Shown here piece by piece: positions 51,459 through 61,085 of a stretch of 64,000 nucleotides of DNA (the first letter of the stretch is position 1; every line of letters starts with the position of its first letter). The notes beneath the pieces are model-generated. The model saw only the letters and a program-made list of their open reading frames with translations. It ran no database searches and was not told where the DNA came from. Made by a program: the position numbers and the translations under genes. The stretch is taken from NCBI GenBank assembly GCA_000508305.1, contig CP006977.1, positions 1,954,621 to 2,018,620 on the forward strand, written 5' to 3'. This DNA comes from Sulfolobus acidocaldarius SUSAZ (GTDB taxonomy: Archaea; Thermoproteota; Thermoprotei_A; Sulfolobales; Sulfolobaceae).

Positions 51459-53434
51459 TTCACCCTTCTGGTTGTGGAGTTTTAGGTATTTTAAGGAAAA
51501 GACATGCTGAGCAAATACAGGGAAGCTCGGTCGTAAGAGCAATAGAAAAAGTAAGGTATAGGGGAAGTGATAGGGGAGCAGGTTTCGCAGTCTTTAATCT
51601 ACATAGGAAGAATGTCTACACAATAAGGGCTTTTAGTGAAGAGGATGCTAATGAAATAAAGTCATTACTGGAGTCTCAGGGTCTTAAAATAAAAGATTCT
51701 AGGTTAAACTATATTAATGAAGAGATCTGTGACTGCAATTTTGAAGTTGTTATTGATGATGTGACAAAAGCCAGAAAGGCTTTCAGAAATATTAATGAAA
51801 TAATTTGGGGTAGTAAGGAAGGAAAAAGAGGTAGAATATATAGCATCGGTTCCTCACTAAGTGTGTTCAAAGGAGTTGGTTACCCAAAGGACATTTCTAA
51901 GATGTATGATGTGGAGAAGTTAGCAGGTGATTTATGGCTAGCTCACACAAGACAGCCTACAAATTCTCCAGGTCACTTTCCATACTGGTCTCACCCATTC
52001 TCTACATTTAACATTGCAATAGTCCATAACGGTGACATAAGTTCTTTTGGTGCGAATCTAGAGTTTTTAAAGGAGAGGGGATGGGAAGGATTCGTGGGTA
52101 CAGATAGTGAAGTAATAGCTTTCTTGTTCGAGGAATTGTTAAGTGAAGGTTTCTCTATTGAGGAAGTAGTAAAGATAATGGTTAATCCTTCTAGAAGGCT
52201 AAATGTAATAGACCCGTCTTTGGACTACACCTACAGGAACGCTAGGTTAGATGGACCATTTACGGCAGTCATTGGCTATGATTCAGGAGACGACTTATAC
52301 TTAATTGCAATTGCCGATAGAGCTAAATTCAGACCAGCGATTGTGGGTGAGGATGAAAACTACTATTATGTAGCAAGTGAGGAGAATGAAATAAGAGAGA
52401 TAAGCCCCAACGCCAGAGTTTGGACGTTGGAACCGGGTTCCTATTTCATGGCTTCCTTAAACAGGGGAATAATATCATTTGGCAGAGACGAGGAGAGAGT
52501 TCACTCATTTTCCCCACCTCCAGTATTTATACCTGAACACTATGACATTGACGCTAGGAATCTTAATTATAAAGAGTTAAACTATGTAATAGCAGAGGTA
52601 GCGAAGAAGGGTAAAAAGGAAATTACTGTAGCAAATGTAACTGGTCACAGATACATAGGTATAAACTTTAAGAGACTAGGTGTTCATAACACAAGGATTA
52701 ACCTTTACGGTATAGTAGGTAATGTTTTTGCAAACCTTAATGAAGATAACGAATTTTACGTTTACGGAAACGTATCTGATGACTGTGGAGATACGATGCA
52801 CGGAGGAAAGGTTGTAATTTATGGCGATGCCAGAGACGTGTTAGCTCAAACTTTTCAAAATGGCAGGATATTCGTGAAAGGGAATGCGGGAAACAGGGTC
52901 GGTATTCAAATGAGAGAATACAAGGACAGGAGACCATACCTAGTAATTGGCGGATTCGTAGATGATTACCTAGGAGAGTACATGGCTGGCGGTGTTATAG
53001 TTGTACTAGGTACTAACGTGAAGGGGGAACCTGTAGGGAATTATGTAGGATCAGGTATGGTAGGAGGAAGAATATATATAAGAGGAAAAGTGTCTCCTTC
53101 AAGGATTGGTATACAACCCACTAGGCAAGAGGTACTTAACTTCTTGAAGGCACTACTGGTGGAAGGTTATATTGGAGAAGAGGAATTCTCATCATTAAAG
53201 GATAAGTATTACATAGAAGTAATGGACTCGCTGAAGGACAAAGCAAAGGAATATGCTAAGAGATTATTTGAGGAAAAGATTGGTATACCAGAGTACGAAT
53301 ACAGGGAGTTAAACGAAGAGGAGTTTAAAGAGCTATTTGGAGTAATTAAAGAATTCTCGCAGGATATGGGGAGAGATTACACTGAGTATCTAAAGGAGAA
53401 GTTTACCGTTATAAAATCTAGAAGTAAAAAATAG
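51455..53434 (+). CDS. Glutamate synthase, glutaminase (class II) plus GXGXG domain
   Basis: 659 residues. The N-terminal class II glutamine amidotransferase has [19 protein letters not shown] and [21 protein letters not shown]. Its nucleophile would be the Cys in [12 protein letters not shown], at residue 7, so either the leader is processed or the real start differs. The C-terminal half (about 390-600) is a GXGXG beta-helix: [71 protein letters not shown]. It releases ammonia from glutamine for the synthase encoded upstream. Confidence 0.88.
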   Translation: MIHPSGCGVLGILRKRHAEQIQGSSVVRAIEKVRYRGSDRGAGFAVFNLHRKNVYTIRAFSEEDANEIKSLLESQGLKIKDSRLNYINEEICDCNFEVVIDDVTKARKAFRNINEIIWGSKEGKRGRIYSIGSSLSVFKGVGYPKDISKMYDVEKLAGDLWLAHTRQPTNSPGHFPYWSHPFSTFNIAIVHNGDISSFGANLEFLKERGWEGFVGTDSEVIAFLFEELLSEGFSIEEVVKIMVNPSRRLNVIDPSLDYTYRNARLDGPFTAVIGYDSGDDLYLIAIADRAKFRPAIVGEDENYYYVASEENEIREISPNARVWTLEPGSYFMASLNRGIISFGRDEERVHSFSPPPVFIPEHYDIDARNLNYKELNYVIAEVAKKGKKEITVANVTGHRYIGINFKRLGVHNTRINLYGIVGNVFANLNEDNEFYVYGNVSDDCGDTMHGGKVVIYGDARDVLAQTFQNGRIFVKGNAGNRVGIQMREYKDRRPYLVIGGFVDDYLGEYMAGGVIVVLGTNVKGEPVGNYVGSGMVGGRIYIRGKVSPSRIGIQPTRQEVLNFLKALLVEGYIGEEEFSSLKDKYYIEVMDSLKDKAKEYAKRLFEEKIGIPEYEYRELNEEEFKELFGVIKEFSQDMGRDYTEYLKEKFTVIKSRSKK

Positions 53435-53486
53435 TAATTTAAGCTACACTAAGTTTTTATCTCATAAACGCAATATTATATACAAA

Positions 53487-54314
53487 TTGTACTATAATAA
53501 AATCAGGGTTATAGGGAATAGCTCTCTAGCAGATAGGATTATAAAATTGCTAAATGAGATTGGATATTTCATAGTAAATGAAAGTGAAAATCTAAGAGTT
53601 GTAGTTGGTCCCTTATCTAGAGCTATAAAGTATGCGAACAAACCAGTCATTTTAGTTACGGAGAATGGTGAATATGTTATTCCCTTAAACAGGGAGGAGT
53701 CTGGAGTATCTCTAATAGCATCTCTGATATCTGATATGATAGGAGGTAACCTTATACTGACCTCTAAAATGGCAGAAAAGGGAGTTTACAGTGTACAAGA
53801 GTTCTCCTGGGTAAATGGATTATATTGGACGAACTCTGAAAAAGTTAAGGAGCTGAATAAAAAGATGTTAAAAAGCAGTAAACTCACCGTCTACTATGAT
53901 AAGAAGATTATACTTCCGGAAGGATATTCGAATGTCGAAAAACCATGTAGTGCTGATATTGTCGTGGGGGATTATGACTGTAACTCACTTGTACTCAAAC
54001 CATATAAGGTGGTTATGGGCTTAAAATATAATTCCACTATTCCCCCTGAGGTCATTTTGTATAGTATTAGACTAACCTTGAAATCAATTTACATACTTAA
54101 TGACAGAATAGACGTAATAGTCTCTCCCGTGAAGGATAAAAATATCTTAAGTATATCCACATTGTTAGGTGCTGAATTATTTACGATTTATGGGGATACA
54201 TGTGAAAGTATGCTCCTTCAATACGGGGGTAAAATTCTCCTTAAAGGCGTAAAGAGGGCTTTTGGACTGGAAACGTGTTTAGGGGTCGTAAAGATTGAGA
54301 AAGGTATACAATGA
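53487..54314 (+). CDS. CbiG-like cobalamin-biosynthesis related protein
   Basis: 275 residues, start TTG. RVVVGPLSRAIKYANKPVILVTENGEYVIPL and GVSLIASLISDMIGGNLILTSKMAEKG resemble the N-terminal CbiG region, and IDVIVSPVKDKNILSISTLLGAELFTI the C-terminal CbiG domain. CbiG opens the ring in anaerobic cobalamin synthesis. Some conserved family stretches are weak, so this is a family-level call. The stop overlaps the next gene by 20 nt; that gene is a BtuF-like binding protein, consistent with a cobalamin theme. Confidence 0.6.
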   Translation: MYYNKIRVIGNSSLADRIIKLLNEIGYFIVNESENLRVVVGPLSRAIKYANKPVILVTENGEYVIPLNREESGVSLIASLISDMIGGNLILTSKMAEKGVYSVQEFSWVNGLYWTNSEKVKELNKKMLKSSKLTVYYDKKIILPEGYSNVEKPCSADIVVGDYDCNSLVLKPYKVVMGLKYNSTIPPEVILYSIRLTLKSIYILNDRIDVIVSPVKDKNILSISTLLGAELFTIYGDTCESMLLQYGGKILLKGVKRAFGLETCLGVVKIEKGIQ

Positions 54315-55101
54315 AGTACTCGACGAATATCTCTCCTTACCTGATAAAGTTGAAAGAATAATAAGTTTGGACCCTGCAGCCACAGAAACACTCTTTATGC
54401 TAGGTTTTGGTGAAAAGGTAATTGCAACAGACGCATTTAGTTACAGACCTGCTGAAGCTAAGAGGAAGTTGAAGATAGGGAGTTATACCCATGTTAGGGT
54501 TGACCTACTTGAGGATCTAAAACCAGACATCGTATTTACAACTATGGGAGCCCAAAAGGAACTGACCAGAAAACTGATTGATAAAAATTTCAACGTTTAT
54601 CCTTTAGGTGTAACAACGTCTGTGTCTAGGATTTTAAATAACGTGATCCTGATCTCATTAGTCGTTAATGCACATGATATCGGGAGAAAATTATACCAAT
54701 CACTACTTTTAGACCTGATGAGCTATAGAAGATCAACCAATAAAAGACCAAGAGTATATGTTGAATTTGACTTAGGAGGACCAATATCATGTGGATATCC
54801 AACACATGTGAGTGATGCAATTAACCTGGTAGGTGGTGAAAACATCTTTGACGATATTTCAGATGCGTACTTCACCCCCAATGATTATGAGGTAATGCAG
54901 AGGGATCCTGAGCTAATAATATATGAACCTAAAAGGCTCACCGATTATGAGAAGGAGAGGATTCTGAATTATATGGAGAGGAGAGGATTAGGAAAATTCA
55001 AGGAAAAAGTAGTATTTACAGTAGGAGATTTCTTAGCCCATCAAGGTCCTACCTTTATTACTGATGGCATAAAATTTCTATATAGTGTTATCCCTTGTTA
55101 G
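54295..55101 (+). CDS. BtuF/FhuD-like cobalamin or iron-complex binding protein without signal peptide
   Basis: 268 residues. The periplasmic-binding fold of class III: VERIISLDPAATETLFMLGFGEKVIATDAFSYRPAEAK, LKIGSYTHVRVDLLEDLKPDIVFTTMGAQ, and a second lobe SDAINLVGGENIFDD ... VMQRDPELIIYEPKRL. This is the BtuF-type pattern. It has no N-terminal hydrophobic signal or lipobox and starts within the upstream CbiG-like gene, so it is probably cytosolic. A chaperone or cobalamin-handling role is inferred. An export signal upstream is not available. Confidence 0.8.
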   Translation: MRKVYNEVLDEYLSLPDKVERIISLDPAATETLFMLGFGEKVIATDAFSYRPAEAKRKLKIGSYTHVRVDLLEDLKPDIVFTTMGAQKELTRKLIDKNFNVYPLGVTTSVSRILNNVILISLVVNAHDIGRKLYQSLLLDLMSYRRSTNKRPRVYVEFDLGGPISCGYPTHVSDAINLVGGENIFDDISDAYFTPNDYEVMQRDPELIIYEPKRLTDYEKERILNYMERRGLGKFKEKVVFTVGDFLAHQGPTFITDGIKFLYSVIPC

Positions 55102-55126
55102 TTTCCTGGTTCTCTTCTCTTATAAA

Positions 55127-55681
<555 letters not shown>

Positions 55682-55742
55682 ACGTACTGCAAAAGTAAGT
55701 TAAAGCTTAAAAATCTTATCTATAGTATTTTACCTATGTCCG

Positions 55743-57314
55743 GTGTTTACGAAATCTGTTGAGGTATTAGATACAACTCTAAGGGATGGAGCACAAACAG
55801 CAAATATATCATTCACGTTAAACGACAAGATTAGGATAGCTCTACTTTTAGATGAATTAGGGGTAGATTATATAGAAGGAGGATGGCCTTCATCAAATCC
55901 TAAAGATGAAGAATTCTTCAAAGAGATAAAGAAGTACAAGTTAACAAAGGCTAAGATTGCAGCCTTCGGTAGCACAAGAAAGAAGGAGAGTACAGCAAAG
56001 GAGGATCAAAGTTTAAATTCTATAATAAAGGCAGACGTGGATGTGGGCGTCTTATTTGGAAAAAGCTGGTCTCTTCACGTTACCGATGTATTAAAGATAT
56101 CACTAGAGGAAAATCTTGATATAATATATGACAGTGTAAATTATCTTAAATCTCATGGTTTGCGGGTTGTTTACGACGCTGAGCACTTCTACCAAGGGTA
56201 TAAAGAAAACAGGGAATATGCTCTTAAAGCCGTGAAGACTGCTGAAGAGGCTGGAGCAGATGTTGTAGTACTCTGTGACACTAATGGTGGTACATTACCC
56301 CATGAGGTCTACAATATAACTAAGGATGTAGTGAACCATCTAAAGGTCAAAATTGGTCTTCATATGCATAACGACTCTGGTGGTGCTGTGGCGAATACTG
56401 TAATGGGAGTCGTTGCAGGAGCTAGACATGTGCAAGGGACGATAAATGGAATAGGAGAAAGAACAGGAAATGCAGATCTTATACAAGTAATCCCCAACAT
56501 TATGCTAAAATTAGGATTAAACTCACTTAAAGGAAATGAGAGCTTAAAGAAGTTAAGGGAAGTCTCAAGAGTAGTATATGAAATAATCGGAGTACATCCA
56601 AATCCATATCAACCTTATGTGGGAGACTTTGCATTTACACACAAGGCAGGAGTTCATGCAGATGCGGTAATGAAAGTCACAAGAGCATATGAACACATAG
56701 ATCCTACATTAGTTGGAAATAATAGAAGGTTTATCATTTCAGAGGTCGCAGGCTCCTCTAATGTGATTTATTATTTGGAAAAATTGGGAATAAAGGTTGA
56801 TAAAAAAGACCCCAGGGTAAGGAGTGCTGTGCAGAGAATAAAAGAATTAGAGAACAGAGGATATAGTTTTGACCTAGCACCAGCATCTGCTGTATTAGTT
56901 GCCCTTAAGGATCTAGGTATGTATAGAGACTTAATAAAAGTAGAATATTGGAAAGTAATGAATGAAAAAGAGTTAGCAATTGCAATTGTTAAGGTAAATG
57001 GTCAACTTGAGGTCGCCGAAGGCGTAGGACCTGTACATTCGGTAGATATTGCATTAAGAAAGGCGTTACAAAAAGTATATCCACAAATAAATAGGGTAAA
57101 GCTGACAGATTATAGAGTGATTCTTCCAGGAGAGATAAAAAATACTGAAAGTGTGGTGAGAGTGACTATAGAGTTTACAGATGGGGAGAAAAACTGGAGG
57201 ACTGAGGGGGTCTCAACCAGTGTAATAGAGGCTAGTGTAATTGCGTTAATTGATGGGCTAGACTATTACTTACAGACTGAGAAACTAATAAAAAGTGAAG
57301 TGATAAATAACTAA
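55743..57314 (+). CDS. Citramalate / 2-isopropylmalate synthase family enzyme
   Basis: 523 residues, start GTG. Catalytic HMGL-like barrel: VEVLDTTLRDGAQTANISF (metal site), HMHNDSGGAVANTVMGVVAGARHVQGTINGIGERTGNADL. C-terminal allosteric domain (about 395-510, YWKVMNEKELAIAIVKVNGQLEVAEGVGPVHSVDIALRKAL). The DTTLRDGAQ variant with SGGAVANT and a full-length regulatory domain resembles the citramalate synthase group (2-oxobutyrate and isoleucine synthesis from pyruvate and acetyl-CoA). IPM synthase or homocitrate synthase remain possible. It is followed after 2 nt by the UbiA-like gene. Confidence 0.87.
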   Translation: MFTKSVEVLDTTLRDGAQTANISFTLNDKIRIALLLDELGVDYIEGGWPSSNPKDEEFFKEIKKYKLTKAKIAAFGSTRKKESTAKEDQSLNSIIKADVDVGVLFGKSWSLHVTDVLKISLEENLDIIYDSVNYLKSHGLRVVYDAEHFYQGYKENREYALKAVKTAEEAGADVVVLCDTNGGTLPHEVYNITKDVVNHLKVKIGLHMHNDSGGAVANTVMGVVAGARHVQGTINGIGERTGNADLIQVIPNIMLKLGLNSLKGNESLKKLREVSRVVYEIIGVHPNPYQPYVGDFAFTHKAGVHADAVMKVTRAYEHIDPTLVGNNRRFIISEVAGSSNVIYYLEKLGIKVDKKDPRVRSAVQRIKELENRGYSFDLAPASAVLVALKDLGMYRDLIKVEYWKVMNEKELAIAIVKVNGQLEVAEGVGPVHSVDIALRKALQKVYPQINRVKLTDYRVILPGEIKNTESVVRVTIEFTDGEKNWRTEGVSTSVIEASVIALIDGLDYYLQTEKLIKSEVINN

Positions 57315-57316
57315 AT

Positions 57317-58207
57317 ATGCAGTGGGATCCTGGAGGAGCTACTGAAAACAGAAGTAAGCTTTACATTTATTTGCGTTTCTTAAGGATCGAACAAGTGTTT
57401 TTTAGCCTGCCAATGGCATATATGGGTGCTTTCCTAGCAATAAGGGAAATCCCCCCGATACAAGTACTAATCCTCATGTTTTTCTCACTCTTCTTCCTCA
57501 GGACAGCAGGAATGACAAATGATAATCTAGCTGATAGGGAGATAGACGCAATGAACCCTAGAACAAAGAGTAGACCTCTGGTTACAGGAAAGATAACAGT
57601 TAGAGAGGCTAAACTTCTCATTATAATTTCGTTGATAGGCTTCTTTATTACAGCCTATTTAATTAACTTATATGCACTTATCTTGGCTCCCATAGTTGCT
57701 CTAATAGTGATGAGTTACCCTTATATGAAAAGGTATACAGCATTTGCCAACTACCATCTAGCTTCTATTCAAGGTTTAGCTGTTTTCAGTGGTGCTGTGG
57801 CATCTCTAGGGCTTTACGCTAAGTCTTTTACAGAACTAGTGACAGGAATTCCATGGCTTTTTGTAATATCCACTATCTTCTGGGCTGTTGGCTTCGATCT
57901 TTATAACCACATACCAGATGCAGACTTTGACAAAAAAATGGGTTTACACAGTTTTGCGGTCTTACTGGGAGATAGAGCGTTAATGTTTGCTGGACTAAAT
58001 CAGCTAATATCAGTATTGTTAGCCCTATTCGGGGATATACAATTTAACTTAGGGATAATAGCTTATATTGCCACAATTCTTCACGGTCTAATAATGGGCT
58101 ATGCATATTACTCTGCAACGAGAGGAAACTTTGGAAGAGCGTTCTATTATAATATTTACTCTTCAATAGTATTGGGTCTAGGTATAATCATTGATATCAT
58201 AGTGTAG
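57317..58207 (+). CDS. UbiA-family prenyltransferase
   Basis: 296 residues, eight or nine membrane helices. The two aspartate-rich prenyl-diphosphate motifs are NDNLADREID (about 75-84) and NHIPDADFDKKMGL (about 197-210). These place it as an intramembrane aromatic prenyltransferase of the 4-hydroxybenzoate group. In Sulfolobales it probably makes a prenylated benzothiophene or menaquinone-like quinone (caldariellaquinone pathway) or a tetraether precursor (inference). It follows the citramalate-synthase-like gene with 2 nt between and ends before the sRNA-like region at 58238. Confidence 0.88.
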   Translation: MQWDPGGATENRSKLYIYLRFLRIEQVFFSLPMAYMGAFLAIREIPPIQVLILMFFSLFFLRTAGMTNDNLADREIDAMNPRTKSRPLVTGKITVREAKLLIIISLIGFFITAYLINLYALILAPIVALIVMSYPYMKRYTAFANYHLASIQGLAVFSGAVASLGLYAKSFTELVTGIPWLFVISTIFWAVGFDLYNHIPDADFDKKMGLHSFAVLLGDRALMFAGLNQLISVLLALFGDIQFNLGIIAYIATILHGLIMGYAYYSATRGNFGRAFYYNIYSSIVLGLGIIIDIIV

Positions 58208-58237
58208 TAACGTGGTAATAGAAAATGAGAAGCTTTT

Positions 58238-58296
58238 ATTCTCAGCCTCGGGTTCCCTCTTCACTTATCTGTTGATGGCGGGCTTCATCATCAAAG
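58238..58296 (-). ncRNA. Candidate C/D box guide RNA
   Basis: Minus strand: C box ATGATGA (58285-58291), a guide-like segment GCCCGCCATCAA, a weak D' (CAGA), C' box GTGAAGA, a second guide GGGAACCCGAGG, then D box CTGA at 58242-58245. The spacing fits archaeal C/D RNAs of 50-60 nt. It begins at the stop codon of the upstream GGCT gene. Targets were not checked. Confidence 0.55.
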
Positions 58297-59112
58297 TCCT
58301 GAACTAATACAGTGTCCTTTCAGTCCGTCTAGTATATATCTTTTGTACTCCTCAGTCGGGTTATGTTCCCCAGATATATTAGGGGCAACATATGCACATG
58401 CATAATATTCCTTACCATCATTATCATAAACTTTAAACACCTCTCTAATATACCTCACAAGATGCTCCTCTGCACTGTCAAGTACATTCAATTCATCCTC
58501 TAATATCATTAATAGATAACCACACACTCTTCCATTTTCATACTTTGTTAGATTAGCACAATGTCCCCATTTACATTTAACATTAAATACTATCTTATAA
58601 CCTGGTAAGTTCACTGGAATCTTCTTAAATATTTTCTTTACTCCTCTAGCTTTTAATATCTCGTCATTAGTATTCTCCGCATATGCAAAGTAGTTAAATA
58701 ACGTTGATGTGCCTACGTATTTAGAGTAGTCACCGTCTATTATTACGTCTCTACCTGTGATATCTTGGTTGTAAACATAAATATAAACATTATCTAAATA
58801 ATATTTCCTCTTGTCATCAAAATACACTCTGACTTTTTCCCTAATATATAGGTCATCAGCAGATCCTCTATAGTCTTCAACCTGATCCAAAACATTTAAC
58901 AACTTATCATCTATCTCATAGACCTCTCCATGTACCACACTGTCTCCCCTTACCACTCCTGGATAGCTCCCAAGATCATACATCTTATAACCTTCCACTA
59001 AACCTAAACCCACAAATCTACTGTTCTTCAAAAAATGATTTAGCTCAAAACCAAATCTTAATGAACCATAGACAAAAATATACGGAATATCAACCACCCC
59101 CCTGATCCACAT
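58291..59112 (-). CDS. Tandem gamma-glutamylcyclotransferase-like (GGCT/AIG2) protein
   Basis: 273 residues with two GGCT-like domains. The first (about 8-110) has FVYGSLRFGFELNHFLKNSRFVGLGLVEGYKMYDLGSYPGVV, the typical YGSL loop and a Glu in DQVEDYRG. The second (about 160-260) has PGYKIVFNVKCKWGHCANL, CGYLLMILEDELNVLDSAEEHLVRY. The second YGSL-type motif is replaced (YFAYAENTNDE), so it may be a divergent copy. GGCT enzymes release 5-oxoproline from gamma-glutamyl compounds; the substrate here is open. It follows the 59090 gene with overlapping starts. Confidence 0.72.
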   Translation of the reverse strand: MWIRGVVDIPYIFVYGSLRFGFELNHFLKNSRFVGLGLVEGYKMYDLGSYPGVVRGDSVVHGEVYEIDDKLLNVLDQVEDYRGSADDLYIREKVRVYFDDKRKYYLDNVYIYVYNQDITGRDVIIDGDYSKYVGTSTLFNYFAYAENTNDEILKARGVKKIFKKIPVNLPGYKIVFNVKCKWGHCANLTKYENGRVCGYLLMILEDELNVLDSAEEHLVRYIREVFKVYDNDGKEYYACAYVAPNISGEHNPTEEYKRYILDGLKGHCISSGL

Positions 59113-59380
59113 AACTTAACCAAAACTGGATTTCAGATTCGTCTAAATCTCTACTGTCCTCCCCTTTAATTACACTTGCTTTCAGAATCTTTAATTTTTC
59201 TCCCTCTATAACACCCCATATTCTGATTATGGGCTTACTATCTTCATCCATGTCCACGCCACTTGCTTCAGAAATAGACGGCGGTACATAATCTATAGTT
59301 ACATTATTACCTTCAATCTGAACAATATAGTTAGGATAACCTCTTAGCACGTCCAAAATTTTAAGGTTAACTTCTAACAC
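59090..59380 (-). CDS. Small protein of unknown function
   Basis: 96 residues, acidic, with a beta-rich pattern (VTIDYVPPSISEASGVDMDEDSKPIIRIWGVIEGEKLKILKASVI). No recognised motif. It overlaps the downstream GGCT-like gene by 23 nt and the upstream NfeD-like gene by 14 nt, so all three are co-transcribed. Confidence 0.6.
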   Translation of the reverse strand: MLEVNLKILDVLRGYPNYIVQIEGNNVTIDYVPPSISEASGVDMDEDSKPIIRIWGVIEGEKLKILKASVIKGEDSRDLDESEIQFWLSYVDQGGG

Positions 59381-59729
59381 GTATATATTTTTTAACTATT
59401 AGTTTTAAATTCTGCATTCCTATTACTATTACCTCATCACCCTTAGATATTGGTTCATTAGAAATCGCCTTCCAATATTCTCCCTCTAGCAAGACATATC
59501 CTTCCTTACCTGGAGAAATATCATCAACTGCCCTTCCTATCTTGCCCTCATAGGTATACGAATTCCTCTTCCTTGTTGTCCATATTACGTTTACAACCCT
59601 GTAGAGCAAAAAACCAACTACAGCAAGTGATGGAATTGCAACAATAGGGTTAGTGTATTGACCAGTAAGTATTAAAGCCAATATGACTACAACAATTATT
59701 ATTATCGACACGGGATCATGTACTACCAT
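59367..59729 (-). CDS. NfeD-like membrane OB-fold protein
   Basis: 120 residues. Two membrane helices at the N-terminus (DPVSIIIIVVVILALIL and PIVAIPSLAVVGFLLY) and the C-terminal NfeD OB fold: KIGRAVDDISPGKEGYVLLEGEYWKAISNEPISKGDEVIVIGMQNLKLIV. NfeD proteins partner stomatins (SPFH), and one lies at 61086. It lacks the ClpP-like protease part of full-length NfeD. Divergent from the thermopsin-like gene with 36 nt between starts. Confidence 0.8.
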   Translation of the reverse strand: MVVHDPVSIIIIVVVILALILTGQYTNPIVAIPSLAVVGFLLYRVVNVIWTTRKRNSYTYEGKIGRAVDDISPGKEGYVLLEGEYWKAISNEPISKGDEVIVIGMQNLKLIVKKYIRVRS

Positions 59730-59765
59730 AATATTTAATACTCCTCGATCTAAAAATACTTTTCA

Positions 59766-61070
59766 ATGCTCATAAGAGTTTTCCTGATTATTGTAATGCT
59801 TATATTGCCTTTAACAGTTACTCCACTATTGCCAAACTCTCAAGCCATAAATTCTTACCCTATAGGTGTATCTTTCTTCCCTTTATTTTCTATATATCAG
59901 ACACAAGAAGTTTTAGGAGAGATTAATATTAGTTCCCTGTATATAGGAAACTCCTACTTATCTAATGGTCAATATCTAACAACAGGTAACGCCTCGCTCC
60001 AGTTGAATTCGATGATAAATGGAATATACTGGGCACAGGATGTAATATTATTCAGCCAGATAAATAAAACAACATTTAACGCTAGTTTAGTTGTAAATAT
60101 CTGGAACCTTCTAGGACCGTTTAATCTAAACCTATCCAAGGGAATTGAGACGACATATCAAAACTTGGGAGTCATATTGTATTCAGGACCCTCATATATA
60201 GTGAAAATACCACTTCAAATCAAATTATTTATGATAGTAAACTCCTCCTCATTATATTTCGGATATTATATAAATGGTCATAGCGGAATATTTTATCAGT
60301 TACCTTTAACAGGGAGTTTTAGAATAGGCGGATTTTCAGCGATAGGACTTCCAAATGACTTGGAATTGGTATTCGGCGGACCTGGAGGGGGCAGTAGTGT
60401 GCAATTGATTACAACTGCTAATGCTAATCTCTATTTTAAGGATGGAAATTCATTAACACTAGTACCCTCAGCATTATCCACAGGTCTCGATACTGCAGAA
60501 ACTGTAATAGGCATAAACTCTGTGGGCAACCTAACAAATTTGTTTAAGCCATCGGTTGTAATAGGACCAGGTGATCCTACTCCTTCTGTACTTTGGCCGG
60601 TAAAACCAGATATTATTGTAAACTCGAATAACTCATCGATATCTGTCAGATTGACGTACAACAACAAACCTGTAACATGGCAGAAAGTAGAGCTTTATGG
60701 GGTGAGTTTGAACGGGTTATATAGCCTCTCCAATATAACAACAGATAGTTCAGGTTATGCATACTTTAATACCTCTCCATCCCTTTATGTAGTATATTAC
60801 CCGGGTAATTTCACCCTATCTTCTACCTATTATGTTTCAGCACCCGCATTGAACTCCTTAATATCCTCCCTTAAATCTGCATACGATTCTCTAGCAAACT
60901 TTTTATCACATTATGATTTCAAAAATGGTATTTCGTCATTCTTTTCTAATGCTAAAAATTCTGTGAATTATAAAAGTAATTATCCTTCACAATACCTAAT
61001 CTTGATCTATATATCAAGTTTCCTTATAGGAGTGGTAATTTCTGCTCTCCTCATAAGATTTAAACATTAA
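59766..61070 (+). CDS. Thermopsin-like membrane-anchored protein
   Basis: 434 residues. Signal peptide FLIIVMLILPLTVTPLL, then a thermopsin (A5) domain: GIYWAQDVILFSQ, NLGVILYSGPSYIVKIPLQI, and GFSAIGLPNDLELVFGGPGGGSSVQLI. After about residue 300 come a fibronectin-like domain and a coiled region, with a C-terminal membrane helix YLILIYISSFLIGVVISALLI. Thermopsin is an acid-active protease; this one seems tethered to the outer face of the cytoplasmic membrane. The catalytic residues of family A5 are not securely known to me. Co-directional with the SPFH gene 16 nt downstream. Confidence 0.78.
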   Translation: MLIRVFLIIVMLILPLTVTPLLPNSQAINSYPIGVSFFPLFSIYQTQEVLGEINISSLYIGNSYLSNGQYLTTGNASLQLNSMINGIYWAQDVILFSQINKTTFNASLVVNIWNLLGPFNLNLSKGIETTYQNLGVILYSGPSYIVKIPLQIKLFMIVNSSSLYFGYYINGHSGIFYQLPLTGSFRIGGFSAIGLPNDLELVFGGPGGGSSVQLITTANANLYFKDGNSLTLVPSALSTGLDTAETVIGINSVGNLTNLFKPSVVIGPGDPTPSVLWPVKPDIIVNSNNSSISVRLTYNNKPVTWQKVELYGVSLNGLYSLSNITTDSSGYAYFNTSPSLYVVYYPGNFTLSSTYYVSAPALNSLISSLKSAYDSLANFLSHYDFKNGISSFFSNAKNSVNYKSNYPSQYLILIYISSFLIGVVISALLIRFKH

Positions 61071-61085
61071 ATAAAATATTATAAT

